Shown: positions 38,864 through 48,455 of the stretch, one piece after another
Layout: each line of letters begins with the position of its first letter
Position numbering within the stretch: position 1 is the stretch's first letter
Assembly: GCF_014200405.1 (NCBI RefSeq)
Contig: NZ_JACHBQ010000001.1
Location: 3,596,001 to 3,660,000, forward strand
DNA length: 64,000 nt
Reading direction: 5' to 3'
Source: Cryobacterium roopkundense
Lineage (GTDB): Bacteria > Actinomycetota > Actinomycetes > Actinomycetales > Microbacteriaceae
Notes under the pieces: model-generated
What the model was told of the DNA's origin: nothing
The model's database searches: none
Seen by the model: only the letters and a program-made list of their open reading frames with translations
Made by a program: the position numbers and the translations under genes

Positions 38864-39358
38864 TTAGCTCTCGGGAGCAGCCACGGGCATCCGTTGCTCA
38901 AACCGCGCGGGGCCGTCGCACTCGACGGCCAGGCGGATGCGCTCCGCGTACGTTTCGGGCATCGGCGGCAGGTCGGACAGGGGCCACCACCGGGCGTCGG
39001 TGTTCTCGCCATCCGCGGGCGCGGGCGTTCCGCTCAGCCAACGGCAGGCGAAGACCAGGTCGAGGTATTGCGAGTGGTCTCCGTTGGCGTAGACGATCGG
39101 GTCGAGCACGTGAACCCACACGAGCCGTTCGGCGCGTGCGAACACGTCGGCCTCCTCGAGCACCTCGCGCACGGCGGCGTCGGCCGGTTCTTCGCCGGGG
39201 TCGATGATGCCGGTCACGGGCGTCCACTCCCCAGTGTCGGCGCGGCGCACGAGCAAAATCTCGGTGCCGCGCAGCACCACCGCAGTCACGCCCGTCAGCC
39301 ACAGCGAAACGTGGCCGATCTTCTCACGAAGAGCAAGCACAAAATCTGGAGTAGCCAT
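38864..39358 (-). CDS. Nudix hydrolase
   Basis: A 164-residue Nudix-fold protein. The Nudix box is GIIDPGEEPADAAVREVLEE at about residues 50-69, with the REVLEEA helix complete although the last Gly of the box is Ala. Such enzymes hydrolyse nucleoside diphosphates linked to another group; the substrate cannot be read. It is divergent from the DUF1905 gene and convergent with the M23 peptidase gene (14 bp between). Confidence 0.9.
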   Translation of the reverse strand: MATPDFVLALREKIGHVSLWLTGVTAVVLRGTEILLVRRADTGEWTPVTGIIDPGEEPADAAVREVLEEADVFARAERLVWVHVLDPIVYANGDHSQYLDLVFACRWLSGTPAPADGENTDARWWPLSDLPPMPETYAERIRLAVECDGPARFEQRMPVAAPES

Positions 39359-39419
39359 GCGCCGAGCCTAGCCGTGCGTCATGAGCAGCTCGGAAGCCGG
39401 AACGTCTATCATCATCGTT

Positions 39420-39701
39420 ATGAGCAGCGGCCCCATCGACGTCACCTTCACCGCCCCCATCGGGCTGGAGATCAAGGGTGACGTCTGGTCCTGCGTGGAG
39501 GTACCAGACTCCGTCGAACTCTTTGGAACCGGAAAGGCCATCAGAGTGGTTGCACGTATTGATGACGAACCACTATCAGTCGCCCTGATGCCAACCGGTT
39601 CGGGTGGCCACATGCTCTCGATCAACGCCAAACTGCGAAAGAGACTCGGCAAAGAGGTAGGAGACGAGGTCACGGTGCACCTGTCAGAGCGCCTCACTTA
39701 A
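39420..39701 (+). CDS. DUF1905 family protein
   Basis: A 93-residue beta-barrel-like protein. The pattern VTFTAPIGLEIKGDVWSCVEVP... SVALMPTGSGGHMLSINAKLRKRLGKEVGDEVTVHL is that of DUF1905, a small domain of unknown role, often fused to YdeI-like sequences. An earlier in-frame ATG at 39381 would leave only 22 bp to the divergent Nudix gene, so 39420 is preferred, without a strong ribosome site for either. Confidence 0.8.
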   Translation: MSSGPIDVTFTAPIGLEIKGDVWSCVEVPDSVELFGTGKAIRVVARIDDEPLSVALMPTGSGGHMLSINAKLRKRLGKEVGDEVTVHLSERLT

Positions 39702-39939
39702 GCCACAACAAGCAGTCGCCATGTGAACCCCGCGGGTACCCGGCCTGCCTGACCGCACAGTTTCCGTGCTCCGAGCTCAGACCGGGCGGGGGTTGTTGGG
39801 CTTCGGGTGGGGTGTGTCGAAACCTGTGTGGTCGGTGTCGCAGAATCTCGCGGCCTTGTTGCAGCCGGGAGCCCGGCACGTGGCGTCCGCAGGTACCTCT
39901 TCAGCGCCCGCGGCACCGCGCGCTGCTCCACGGCCGGCA

Positions 39940-40587
39940 TCACTCCACGTGCTCTGTAGCTGCGATCACGTCGGAAACACCGTGGTACGTGGCGTGCTGG
40001 GGACGCCCGACCCACTGATAGGTCTGGATGACGAGTCCACCCGGTGTGGATTCGTTGCTGACGAGGCGCAGCCCCGCCCCCGCGCCACCATCGGGAAAGA
40101 GGCGACGACCCCGGCCGATGACGACGGGAGCGACCACGAGCCTCACCTCATCGATCAGCCCCGCTGCAAGCAGGGATTGGGCGAGCCGGGCGCTGCCGTG
40201 AATCTGAAGTTCACGCCCAGGCTGCTGTTTGAGCTCTGCGACCTGGGCCGCGACGTCGCCGGATAGCACCGTGGTCGGAGCCCATCCGCCCTCCGTCGAG
40301 GCGTGTGAGGCAACGTATTTCGGCAAGGTGTTCATGAGTTGGGTGAAAGGGTCGCTCGGGTCGGTGATCTCCGGCCAGTCCCTCGCGAACGCGTCATAGG
40401 TGCGTCGGCCCAACAGCAGCGCGTCGGCCTGACCGAGCCATTCCGCGGCCTTGCGAATGAACACCTCGTCCATGTGCGGCACGAACCATCCCCCGTCCAC
40501 GAACCCATCGCTGGTGTCTTCCTCGGGTGATCCGGGACCCTGCGACACTCCATCAAGAGTGACGAACTCGGTCAGTGTCAGTTTCAT
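39940..40587 (-). CDS. Dihydrofolate reductase-like (RibD C-terminal domain) protein
   Basis: A 215-residue protein of the RibD_C/DHFR-like reductase group. Typical features are LTEFVTLDGVSQGPGSPEED at the start, ADALLLGRRTYDAFARDWPE near 55, KYVASHAS, ELQIHGSARLAQSLLAAGLIDE near 125 and a C-terminal GLVIQTYQW. Members bind NADPH; the physiological substrate is unknown. The 238 bp after the DUF1905 gene (39702-39939) hold nothing I can identify. Confidence 0.87.
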   Translation of the reverse strand: MKLTLTEFVTLDGVSQGPGSPEEDTSDGFVDGGWFVPHMDEVFIRKAAEWLGQADALLLGRRTYDAFARDWPEITDPSDPFTQLMNTLPKYVASHASTEGGWAPTTVLSGDVAAQVAELKQQPGRELQIHGSARLAQSLLAAGLIDEVRLVVAPVVIGRGRRLFPDGGAGAGLRLVSNESTPGGLVIQTYQWVGRPQHATYHGVSDVIAATEHVE

Positions 40588-40638
40588 GAACTTCTCCCTG
40601 GGAAATCTGCCGGTGGATCGCTGATGCTGCGGTCGTGG

Positions 40639-41085
40639 CTACGGATTCGGTATGGGCTGGTATCGAAACACAGCCGAATCGCGCCGCACGAATCCGGACG
40701 CCTCGTAGAGCCGGATCGCGGATTCCCGCGACGGGCGCGACGTCAGATCCAGACTCCGCACTCCCACGGCTTGCGCCCTGGCGATCATCGCGTTGAGAAG
40801 TTCACGGGCGATCCCCCGCCCACGGACTCGTCCGTCAACCACAACGTCATCGATGTGGCCCCGAAGGCCGGTGGGGATGGGAAACGTTACGAGAGTAGCC
40901 ATTCCGACAACTGTGCCAGCAATCCGCGCGAGGAACAGATCGACTGACTCGGCTGCCAGCATCCGCGTGAGAACAGCCTGATCGAACACCGCTGTTTGCG
41001 ACAGCTGCGGAATCAATCGGTGAATCTCCTCCGCGATTCCATCGTCGGCGTGGGTGGCAATCGATATGGTCAACTCGTCTTCCAT
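40639..41085 (-). CDS. GNAT-family N-acetyltransferase
   Basis: A 148-residue acetyl-CoA-dependent acyltransferase. The acetyl-CoA binding motif A is IDDVVVDGRVRGRGIARELL near residue 77 with the RGRGIA pyrophosphate loop, and motif B is IRLYEASGF near 127. The acceptor cannot be predicted. It lies 51 nt upstream of the DHFR-like gene on the same strand and may be co-transcribed with it. The insertion sequence begins about 65 bp before its start. Confidence 0.88.
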   Translation of the reverse strand: MEDELTISIATHADDGIAEEIHRLIPQLSQTAVFDQAVLTRMLAAESVDLFLARIAGTVVGMATLVTFPIPTGLRGHIDDVVVDGRVRGRGIARELLNAMIARAQAVGVRSLDLTSRPSRESAIRLYEASGFVRRDSAVFRYQPIPNP

Positions 41086-41150
41086 GGGGACAGGCTACCT
41101 CGGCCGATTGTGGCTGGGCGAGATCACGTGAGCTTCGCGCGATGGGGCAC

Positions 41151-42940
41151 TAGGAGCGTGGGTCAGTAACACCAAAGTTTAAAACGCCGGTCGATTTCCC
41201 GGGCTTGGGGTGTTGGTCTGGGAAAATTGCGTATGAGCGATTCTGATGGCCTCTTCCCCGCGACGGAACTTGAGCACGTTGACGTGGTCGTGGATGACGG
41301 TGTTGAGGCGGGGGCCGGTGTGAACAAACGGTTCCGGGCATTTGAGCCGGCGGCGGTGATGTTGGTGCCGCCGTCGTTGGATGAGTGGTTGCCGCAGAAT
41401 CACCTGTCTCGGTTCATCGCGGATATCGTTGAAACTCAGCTGGATCTGAAGAAGTTCTACGCCTCTTACGCGAAGTCGAAGGGGCAGCCGCCCTATGACC
41501 CACGGTTGATGGTCCGGGTGCTCCTTTACGGGTATTGTGTCGGAGTTCGCTCGTCACGGGAGTTGGAGCGGGTGTGCGTGGACGTGGTCGCGTTTCGCTG
41601 GTTGGCGGCGCAGCAGGCACCTGATTTTCGTTCCATCGCCCGGTTCCGAAAACGCCACCTCTCCAGTCTGGGGAACGTGTTCTTGCAGGCGTTGGAACTG
41701 TGCCGTGCGGCCGGAATGGTCTCGCTCGGGCAGGTCGCGTTGGACGGCACGAAAGTGCGCGCGAATGCCTCTCGGCGCAAGGCGATGAGTTACGCCCGCC
41801 TGACGGAGAAGCAGAAAGTCCTCGCCGACGAAGTCTCTGCGCTGCTGGCGGAGGCGGACGCGATCGATGACGCGGAGGACGCTCGTTTCGGAAAGGACAA
41901 ACGCGGTGATGAGTTGCCGCCGGAGCTTGCCCGGCGGGAGTCACGCTTGGTGAAACTGGCCGAAGCGCGCGCTGGCTTGGAGGCAGCTGCAGCGGCGCGG
42001 GCGCGGAAAGACGCGGAGAAGAAGGCCAGGGACAAGGGCGACGATGACGATACTGTGGCGCAGAAGGGTGACGACGCGGCGAAGAACGCCGTTGTTGCTC
42101 CGAAGGCTCAACGCAACTTCACCGACCCGGATTCACGGATCATGAAGACCGCCGACGGATCGTTCCACTACGCCTACAACGCACAGGCCATCGTTGATGC
42201 CGACCATCAGATCATCGTCGCGACGACGCTGACGAATATTGGCGTGGATGTTGAACAGGTCGTGCCGCTGGTCGAGAAACTCCACGCCACGACCGGCGTC
42301 CTGCCCCGGCAGGTCCTGGCGGATGCCGGGTATTGTTCCGCAACAAATCTGGACTACGCGAAGACTGTTGAAGATGGCAGCGACGGCCGGACCGAGTTTT
42401 TCATCGCGACCGGCCGGGTCAAGCACGGCGAGCGTGTTCCTGAAGTTCCTCGGGGCCGGATCCCGGCCAATGCGACGCTGCGGGAACGCATGGCGCGGAA
42501 GCTCAAGACGAAGAAAGGCCGCGCCGTTTATGCGCGGCGCAAAGCGATCGTGGAGCCCGTGTTCGGTCAGATCCACACTCGGCAAGGCAAATTCGTGTTG
42601 CTGCGCGGGTTGGAGCAAGCCGCCCACGAATGGGACCTGATCGCGGCCTGCCACAACCTGATGAAGCTACACACCATGCAAACTAAAGCGCTGCTGGCCG
42701 CGCCAAGCGCCCTAACAGCCCGAACGGCCACCTAAACATCAAGGCGGGACTGCCCCGGCGGGCGGCAACGGCCCCGGCCTGCGCCGTCAACGCAGCACTG
42801 GCCCTATTTTCAGTCGGCACACGAACAACGCCAACCCGAACGACTCAACCACCGGACAAGAAACCCCCGACCGCACAGACGGTCCTGAACGGCAATTCCT
42901 CACACCAAGGTCGAATAGGCGTTACTGACACACGCTCCTA
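41151..42940 (+). mobile_element. IS1182-like insertion sequence
   Basis: About 1.79 kb, intact. The terminal inverted repeats are TAGGAGCGTGGGTCAGTAAC at the left and the complement of TAGGAGCGTGTGTCAGTAAC at the right, with two differences over 23 bp. CTAG occurs at both outer edges (41150-41153 and 42938-42941), either as part of the ends or as a 4-bp palindromic target duplication. It carries one transposase gene and sits between the GNAT gene and the RND pump gene. Confidence 0.88.
41233..42735 (+). CDS. IS1182-family DDE transposase
   Basis: A 500-residue transposase. The N-terminal domain includes PPSLDEWLPQNHLSRFIADIV and YDPRLMVRVLLYGYCVGVRSSRELE, typical of IS1182. The catalytic part shows VALDGTKVRANASRRKAM near residue 178 (first Asp), VLADAGYCSATN near 362 (second Asp) and KAIVEPVFGQIHTRQG near 440 (Glu). 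A charged linker lies between 240 and 290. No frameshift or stop is seen, so it may be active. ATG at 41233; a TTG 6 nt earlier is possible. Confidence 0.92.
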   Translation: MSDSDGLFPATELEHVDVVVDDGVEAGAGVNKRFRAFEPAAVMLVPPSLDEWLPQNHLSRFIADIVETQLDLKKFYASYAKSKGQPPYDPRLMVRVLLYGYCVGVRSSRELERVCVDVVAFRWLAAQQAPDFRSIARFRKRHLSSLGNVFLQALELCRAAGMVSLGQVALDGTKVRANASRRKAMSYARLTEKQKVLADEVSALLAEADAIDDAEDARFGKDKRGDELPPELARRESRLVKLAEARAGLEAAAAARARKDAEKKARDKGDDDDTVAQKGDDAAKNAVVAPKAQRNFTDPDSRIMKTADGSFHYAYNAQAIVDADHQIIVATTLTNIGVDVEQVVPLVEKLHATTGVLPRQVLADAGYCSATNLDYAKTVEDGSDGRTEFFIATGRVKHGERVPEVPRGRIPANATLRERMARKLKTKKGRAVYARRKAIVEPVFGQIHTRQGKFVLLRGLEQAAHEWDLIAACHNLMKLHTMQTKALLAAPSALTARTAT

Positions 42941-42984
42941 GGCGCGCGTGCCGGGCGGTCGGAGTGGGCGCGGGGCGGAACATG

Positions 42985-45900
42985 TCAGGTAGCGCGCTCT
43001 TTCTTCGCGAGCTCGCGCGCCGCGCGGCGGTCGGCCCGGCGTTCCCGGCCGCCCTCCACAAGGAAGTACAGCACGGGCAGCACCACGAGGGTGAGCACGG
43101 TCGACGAGACGAGCCCACCGATCACCACGAGAGCGAGCGGCTGGGAGATGAAGCCTCCGGTGCCCGTGAGGCCTACGGCCATCGGCAGCAGCGCGAAGAT
43201 CGTGGCGAGGGCCGTCATCAGGATGGGGCGCAGCCGTCGCGATGCCCCGTTCACGAGGGCGTCATGAACCTTCAGCCCACGCCGGCGGTACTGATTCACG
43301 AGGTCGACGAGCACTATCGCGTTGGTGACCACGATTCCGATCAGCATGAGCACGCCGATGAGCGAGGGCACGCCGAGAGGAATGCCGGTGATCACCTGCA
43401 GGGCGATCGCCCCGGTGGCCGCGAACGGGATCGACACGAGCAGCAACAGGGGCTGCAGCAGTGACCGGAACGTCGCCACCATCACGATGTACACGATGAG
43501 GATAGCGATCAGCATCGCCACTCCGAGCTGCTGGAAGGCCTCGGTCTGGTCGGCCGTGACGCCACCGAGCGTGGCGGTGGCCCCGGTGGGTAGCTCGGTG
43601 TCCGCGAGAACGGTGGCCAGTTGCGCGTTCGCCGTGCCCAGATCATCGCTGTTCGGTGTAGCCGATACCGTCGCGGTCCGCAGGCCCTTGGCCGTGGTGA
43701 TCTGCGCCGGGCCGTTGACCTGTGCCACGGTGGCGAGGGTGTCAAGGGACACCGGTCCGGCTGCGGTGGGTATCTGCAGGGCCGCCAGCTCCGCGGTGCT
43801 GGCCGGTGTGGTCTCGGCCTGCAGGTAGAGGGACAGGCTCGTCTCGTTGATCACGATCGTGCCGACAGCGTTCGGCTGCATGGCCTGCGACACGAGGGTG
43901 CCCAGAGCGAGCTCGCTGAGCCCGGCCTGAGCAGCCGCCGGCCGGTCTATCGTGACCGCGATGTAGGGCCGGTTGGCGGCAAGGGTGTCGGAGCTTTGTG
44001 TGATGGAGGTCTGTTTGGCCACCTCGGTGGCTATCGACTGCGTCGCGGTCACCAGGTCGGCATCCGTTGCCGCCGTCACGTTCACTTCGATGTCGCCCGA
44101 CGACCCGAACCCGCTCGCCGCCGCCACGGAGATGTCACCCACGTCGGGAAGCGCCTCGAGCTCTTGCTGGGCTGTCACCTGAACCTGGTCGGCATCCGCG
44201 CCGTCGGCCGTGGTGATGGCGTAGCTGACCGTGCTCGACGACGGCGCCCCACCGCGGAAGGCACTGGCCGCCGCAATCGCTCCGCCTCCCCCGCCAATCG
44301 ACACCTGCACGATGTCGATGCCGTCGATGGCGCGCAGGGTGGACTCGACCTGCTGGGAGGCCGCGTCCTGGGCGTCGAGGCTCGTGCCCACGGGCAGGGT
44401 TTGGGTCACCCGAAAGGTGTCCTGTCCAGTGGAACCCAGAAAGTTGACTTTCATGAACGGCAACAGCGCCACCGTGGCGCCGAGCAGAAGAACCGCGAGC
44501 AGCAGGGTGGCGACGGCGTGCTTGAGCGTCCAGCCGATCACCGGCAGGTAGCCGCGCTGGAGCCGGCTGGGATGTTCCAGCTCGCTCGGCACCCCGCCGA
44601 ACTGCGAGTCAGCGGATGCCGCATGTCGCGTGTGCGCGGGAACGACCGGAGCAGGGGTATCGGCCGAAGCCGCACCGACCGCCACGGGAACCGGCTCAGC
44701 CACGGCCTTCGCCTGTGGCGTGCGCAGGAACCAGTAAGCGAGCACCGGCACGATCGTGAGGGCCACGAGCAGGGAGGCGAGCAGCGCGATCGTCACCGTG
44801 AGGGCGAAAGGGCGGAACAGCTCCCCTGTCGACCCGCCCACGAAGGCGATCGGCAGGAACACAGTGACCGTCGTGATGGTGGACGCCGTAATGGCCCCCG
44901 CGACCTCGCGCACTGCATAGACGACGGTCTCCGCCCGATCGACCCCGGCCACCAGGTGCCGCTTGATGTTCTCGATCACCACGATGGAGTCGTCGACGAC
45001 TCGCCCGATCGCGATCGTGAGTGCCCCGAGAGTGATGATGTTGAGCGAATACCCCACGGCTTGCAGCGCGATAAAAGTGATCAGCACACTCGTGGGGATG
45101 GAGATCGCGGTGACGAGAGTGGCGCGAACTGACAGCAGGAAGGCGAGGATCACCAGCACCGCGAACAGGAGACCGAGCATGCCTTCCTGGGTGAGCGCGT
45201 CGATCGACTCCTGAATGTAGGGCGCCTGATCGAAAACAACCGTGAACGTGGCGCCCGCAACAGCGGCTTCAAGCGAGGGAAGGATGTCCCGCACGGCATG
45301 GGAGACCTCGACGGTATTGGCGGCGGGAACCTTGGTGACCGAGATGGTGAGCGCTGGTTCGCCGTTCACCCGCGAGATGCTCGTGACGGGGTTTTCGGTG
45401 AGGGAGACGGTGGCAACGTCGCCGATGGTCGTGGCCGCGGCATCCGCGCCCGGGATCGACGGCCCCGCGAACGCGCTCGCGCCCGTGAGCAGTGGCAGCG
45501 CTGCCACGTCCTCGACCGTGCCGAGCTTGGTTCCGGCCTGAACCGAAAGGGTTTTGTCCCCCTCGGTGAGGGCGCCAGCGGGAATGAGCGCGCCGTTCTG
45601 CTGCAGCGCGTCGCGAATGGACTGCGTCGTCAGGCCTGCCGCGGTGAGTTCAGCGGGATCGGGTGTGATGCTGACGCGCTGGCCCGTGTCGCCGGAGAGC
45701 GCGGCCTCGCGCACCCCGGGCAGATCGCGAAGATCCCCCAGAACGCTGCGTCTGAGCTCGTCGGCGAGGGTGGCGGGATCCCCGCCGGCCACTGCGAGGG
45801 AGATGATGGGAAAATCATCGATGCTGCCGCTGATCACCTGTGGGTCGAGGCCGTCCGGCAGCGCGGACTTGATGCGGTTGATGGCCTGGGTGATCTTCGA

Positions 45901-46218
45901 CTCGGCCTTCACGAGGTCCGTGCCATAGGTGAATGTGGCGCTCACAAGCGAGGAATTGGTGTTGCTTGTCGTCGAGGTGGATTCGAGGCCGACGAGGCCC
46001 TGGATTGCGGTCTCGATCGGCGTCGACACATCGTCGTTCACGACCTCGGGCGACGCGCCGGGATAGCTCGTCGATACGAGCAGCTGCGGCAGCTGGAGCG
46101 ACGGGATCAGCTCCTGCTTGTGGCTCGACAGGGCAAGACTGCCGAACACCGCCGCAACGATGGTGATGAGCGCGATGAGCGCCCGGTTTCGCATGCTCAG
46201 AACAGCAAGAAAATACAC
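42985..46218 (-). CDS. RND-superfamily efflux transporter (AcrB/SwrC-like)
   Basis: A 1077-residue proton-driven exporter with two homologous halves, each with one membrane helix, a large extracytoplasmic domain, and five or six helices. The first half has LGALTIAIGRVVDDSIVVIENIKRH, with the proton-relay Asp pair, near 405. The second half ends with GVLMLIGIVVTNAIVLVDLVNQYRRRG. In a bacterium with one membrane it cannot join an outer-membrane channel, like SwrC of Bacillus. The GTG at 46218 keeps the first helix complete. No periplasmic adaptor gene is next to it. Confidence 0.9.
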   Translation of the reverse strand: MYFLAVLSMRNRALIALITIVAAVFGSLALSSHKQELIPSLQLPQLLVSTSYPGASPEVVNDDVSTPIETAIQGLVGLESTSTTSNTNSSLVSATFTYGTDLVKAESKITQAINRIKSALPDGLDPQVISGSIDDFPIISLAVAGGDPATLADELRRSVLGDLRDLPGVREAALSGDTGQRVSITPDPAELTAAGLTTQSIRDALQQNGALIPAGALTEGDKTLSVQAGTKLGTVEDVAALPLLTGASAFAGPSIPGADAAATTIGDVATVSLTENPVTSISRVNGEPALTISVTKVPAANTVEVSHAVRDILPSLEAAVAGATFTVVFDQAPYIQESIDALTQEGMLGLLFAVLVILAFLLSVRATLVTAISIPTSVLITFIALQAVGYSLNIITLGALTIAIGRVVDDSIVVIENIKRHLVAGVDRAETVVYAVREVAGAITASTITTVTVFLPIAFVGGSTGELFRPFALTVTIALLASLLVALTIVPVLAYWFLRTPQAKAVAEPVPVAVGAASADTPAPVVPAHTRHAASADSQFGGVPSELEHPSRLQRGYLPVIGWTLKHAVATLLLAVLLLGATVALLPFMKVNFLGSTGQDTFRVTQTLPVGTSLDAQDAASQQVESTLRAIDGIDIVQVSIGGGGGAIAAASAFRGGAPSSSTVSYAITTADGADADQVQVTAQQELEALPDVGDISVAAASGFGSSGDIEVNVTAATDADLVTATQSIATEVAKQTSITQSSDTLAANRPYIAVTIDRPAAAQAGLSELALGTLVSQAMQPNAVGTIVINETSLSLYLQAETTPASTAELAALQIPTAAGPVSLDTLATVAQVNGPAQITTAKGLRTATVSATPNSDDLGTANAQLATVLADTELPTGATATLGGVTADQTEAFQQLGVAMLIAILIVYIVMVATFRSLLQPLLLLVSIPFAATGAIALQVITGIPLGVPSLIGVLMLIGIVVTNAIVLVDLVNQYRRRGLKVHDALVNGASRRLRPILMTALATIFALLPMAVGLTGTGGFISQPLALVVIGGLVSSTVLTLVVLPVLYFLVEGGRERRADRRAARELAKKERAT

Positions 46219-46278
46219 GCGCTAATTCTTGCCTGCACTGACTGCAAAATCAACGGGCCGGGCACGTTGTGGGGGTGA

Positions 46279-47739
46279 TCACACCACTTCGGCGAGGGAG
46301 CCGGTGTCGGCGAATGGATGCCTGCCCAGCGAACCCCAAGCCGCCTCGAGCGCATCCACGGCGCGATCAGTTTCCGCCACGGAGTGCGAGAACGGCATAC
46401 GCAGGAACCGCTCGAAGGCTCCATCGAGCCCGAACCGTGGACCTGCCGGTACGAGCAGGCCGTGGCTGCGCGCGGCCAGCGCGAGTTGCGAGCTCACAGG
46501 GCTGCCGAGGTTGACCCAGGCGGTGATGCCACCGTCGACATGCGGCACATGCCAATTGGGGAATGTATCGGCGAGGCGGCGTTCCAGGTGGTCTCGCCCC
46601 ACGCGCAGCAGCCCGCGGCGGCCGGCCAGGATGGCGGGCATATCGGTAAGAAGTCTCGCCACGATGAGTTGTTCCAGGATGGGTGTTCCGAGGTCGTTGG
46701 CGCACCGGGCGGCGACCAGCTTGTGGATCAGTCCGGGTTCGGCGCGGATCCAGCCGATGCGCATACCGCCCCAGACTGTCTTGCCCACCGATCCGACGCT
46801 CACGATGTGGGGCGCCGACCGCGCGTCGGCGCAGGCCGCGAACGGCGGAAAGTCGCCCTGCCTATCGATCGTGAGCTCGGCGATGGTCTCGTCGATGATG
46901 AGCGTGGTGCAGGAGTCCGCTGCGGCGGAGGCCACCAGTTCGCGCTGTTCGACCGGCATGCTCTGCCCGGTGGGATTGTGAAAGTCGGGCATGAGGTAGC
47001 CGACGACGGGGCTGCTGCGCTGCAGAGTCTGCAGGAGTGAGGGTTCATCCCAGCCACGCGTGCCAGGGTCCTCCTCGGGGCCGCCGGCAGACACGCTCAC
47101 GGCGGCGAGGCGGGCGCCGGCCGCGCGCAGCGCCTCGGCGGCATGCGGGTAGGTGGGGGTCTCGATGAGGGCGCGGTCGCCGCGCCCCACGAGCACGCGG
47201 GCGAGCAGGGCGATGGCGTGCTGGGCCCCGAGCGTCACCATGATCTGCTCCGGACACGTCGGAAGTCCGCGCGCCGTGAAGCGGTCTGCGATAGCCGCGC
47301 GGAGCTCGGGAATGCCCACGGGGTCGAACCCGGAGTCGCCCAGGTGCCGAGGCAGCTCGGCGACGGCGTACGCGGCGGCATCCGCCAGCCCGGGCAGTGC
47401 CGGCATGGTGGCCTTGCTGAAATCCAGAATTCCGTCTGCCTCGGGAGTGGGGGCCGGAGCCGACGCCCCGGGCAGGCGCACTACGCTGCCAGAACCGCGC
47501 ACGCTGTTCACATAGCCGGCCTCGCGCAGTTGGCGGTAAGCCGCGGTCACGGTGGTGCGGCTCACGCCGAGCCGCAGGCTCAGGTCGCGTTCCGCCGGCA
47601 GACGACTGTCGCTGGGGAGTCGGCCATCCAGGGCGAGTAAGCGGATGCGGTCACTCAGGGCCAGATAGGCGCTCGCGCCCCCGCGCCACTGACCTAGCAG
47701 TGTCTCCAAAGCCCGCGCGCTCACGTGGTTCTCACTCAT
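46279..47739 (-). CDS. MocR-type regulator (GntR HTH plus aminotransferase domain), YczR-like
   Basis: A 486-residue fusion. Residues 1-95 hold a GntR winged helix (LSLRLGVSRTTVTAAYRQLREAGYV), and the rest is a type-I aminotransferase domain with PDFHNPTGQSM near 235 and the PLP lysine in SVGSVGKTVWGGMRIGW near 300. MocR proteins sense PLP and an amino compound. It is divergent from a YczE-like membrane gene, the known YczR-YczE arrangement, so that gene is its probable target. Confidence 0.9.
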   Translation of the reverse strand: MSENHVSARALETLLGQWRGGASAYLALSDRIRLLALDGRLPSDSRLPAERDLSLRLGVSRTTVTAAYRQLREAGYVNSVRGSGSVVRLPGASAPAPTPEADGILDFSKATMPALPGLADAAAYAVAELPRHLGDSGFDPVGIPELRAAIADRFTARGLPTCPEQIMVTLGAQHAIALLARVLVGRGDRALIETPTYPHAAEALRAAGARLAAVSVSAGGPEEDPGTRGWDEPSLLQTLQRSSPVVGYLMPDFHNPTGQSMPVEQRELVASAAADSCTTLIIDETIAELTIDRQGDFPPFAACADARSAPHIVSVGSVGKTVWGGMRIGWIRAEPGLIHKLVAARCANDLGTPILEQLIVARLLTDMPAILAGRRGLLRVGRDHLERRLADTFPNWHVPHVDGGITAWVNLGSPVSSQLALAARSHGLLVPAGPRFGLDGAFERFLRMPFSHSVAETDRAVDALEAAWGSLGRHPFADTGSLAEVV

Positions 47740-47802
47740 GAGGCCACTCTAGCCAGATTGGCTACTTGATAACAGACCAGTTATGCAATTGGATTGGTGA
47801 CT

Positions 47803-48429
47803 ATGACGCGTCGAATCACACAACTGCTTATTGGCCTCTTCCTGTACGGAATCGGCATTGCGTTGATTGTGCGCGGCGGCATCGGCGTGGCCCCCTGGGA
47901 CGTTCTCACCCAGGGCATCGACAACCACACGCACCTCGGCTTCGGCCTGATCACCATTCTGATCAGCGGGGTCGTGCTGCTGCTGTGGATCCCCATCCGG
48001 CAGAAGCCCGGCGCGGGCACTGTGCTCAACGCGGTACTCGTGGGCCCGTCAGCGGATGTTGGTCTCTGGCTCATTCCGGCGGACCTCGACCTGTGGGCGC
48101 GCATCGTGCTGTTCGCGGCGGGGCTGCTGATGGTCGCGGTCGCCACCGGCCTCTACATTGGGGCGCACTTCGGTCCAGGCCCCCGCGATGGCCTGATGAC
48201 AGGCCTGCACAGGCGCACCGGCTGGAAGATCTGGATCGTGCGCACCGGCATCGAGGTGACGGTGCTCGGCATCGGCTGGGCGCTCGGCGGCAACGTGGGA
48301 ATCGGCACCGTGCTCTTCGCGCTACTGATCGGACCGCTCTGCCAGCGCACGATCCCATTCTTCTCGGTCACACGTCCCGGTGTCGTGGCCCCCGTAGCCA
48401 CCGATCCGGCCCTCGCCGCAACCCCCTGA
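47803..48429 (+). CDS. YczE-like membrane protein
   Basis: A 208-residue protein with five or six membrane helices. The start RRITQLLIGLFLYGIGIALIVRGGIGVAPWDVL and the middle GLYIGAHFGPGPRDGLMTGLHRRTG are typical of YczE/YyaS/YitT relatives. In Bacillus YczE is linked to surfactin synthesis post-transcriptionally; substrate unknown. Start could be TTG 47794, GTG 47797 or ATG 47803. It is divergent from its putative MocR regulator with about 60 bp between. Confidence 0.85.
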   Translation: MTRRITQLLIGLFLYGIGIALIVRGGIGVAPWDVLTQGIDNHTHLGFGLITILISGVVLLLWIPIRQKPGAGTVLNAVLVGPSADVGLWLIPADLDLWARIVLFAAGLLMVAVATGLYIGAHFGPGPRDGLMTGLHRRTGWKIWIVRTGIEVTVLGIGWALGGNVGIGTVLFALLIGPLCQRTIPFFSVTRPGVVAPVATDPALAATP

Positions 48430-48455
48430 CCGCCCGCCGAGGGTAGTCTGCGAGC

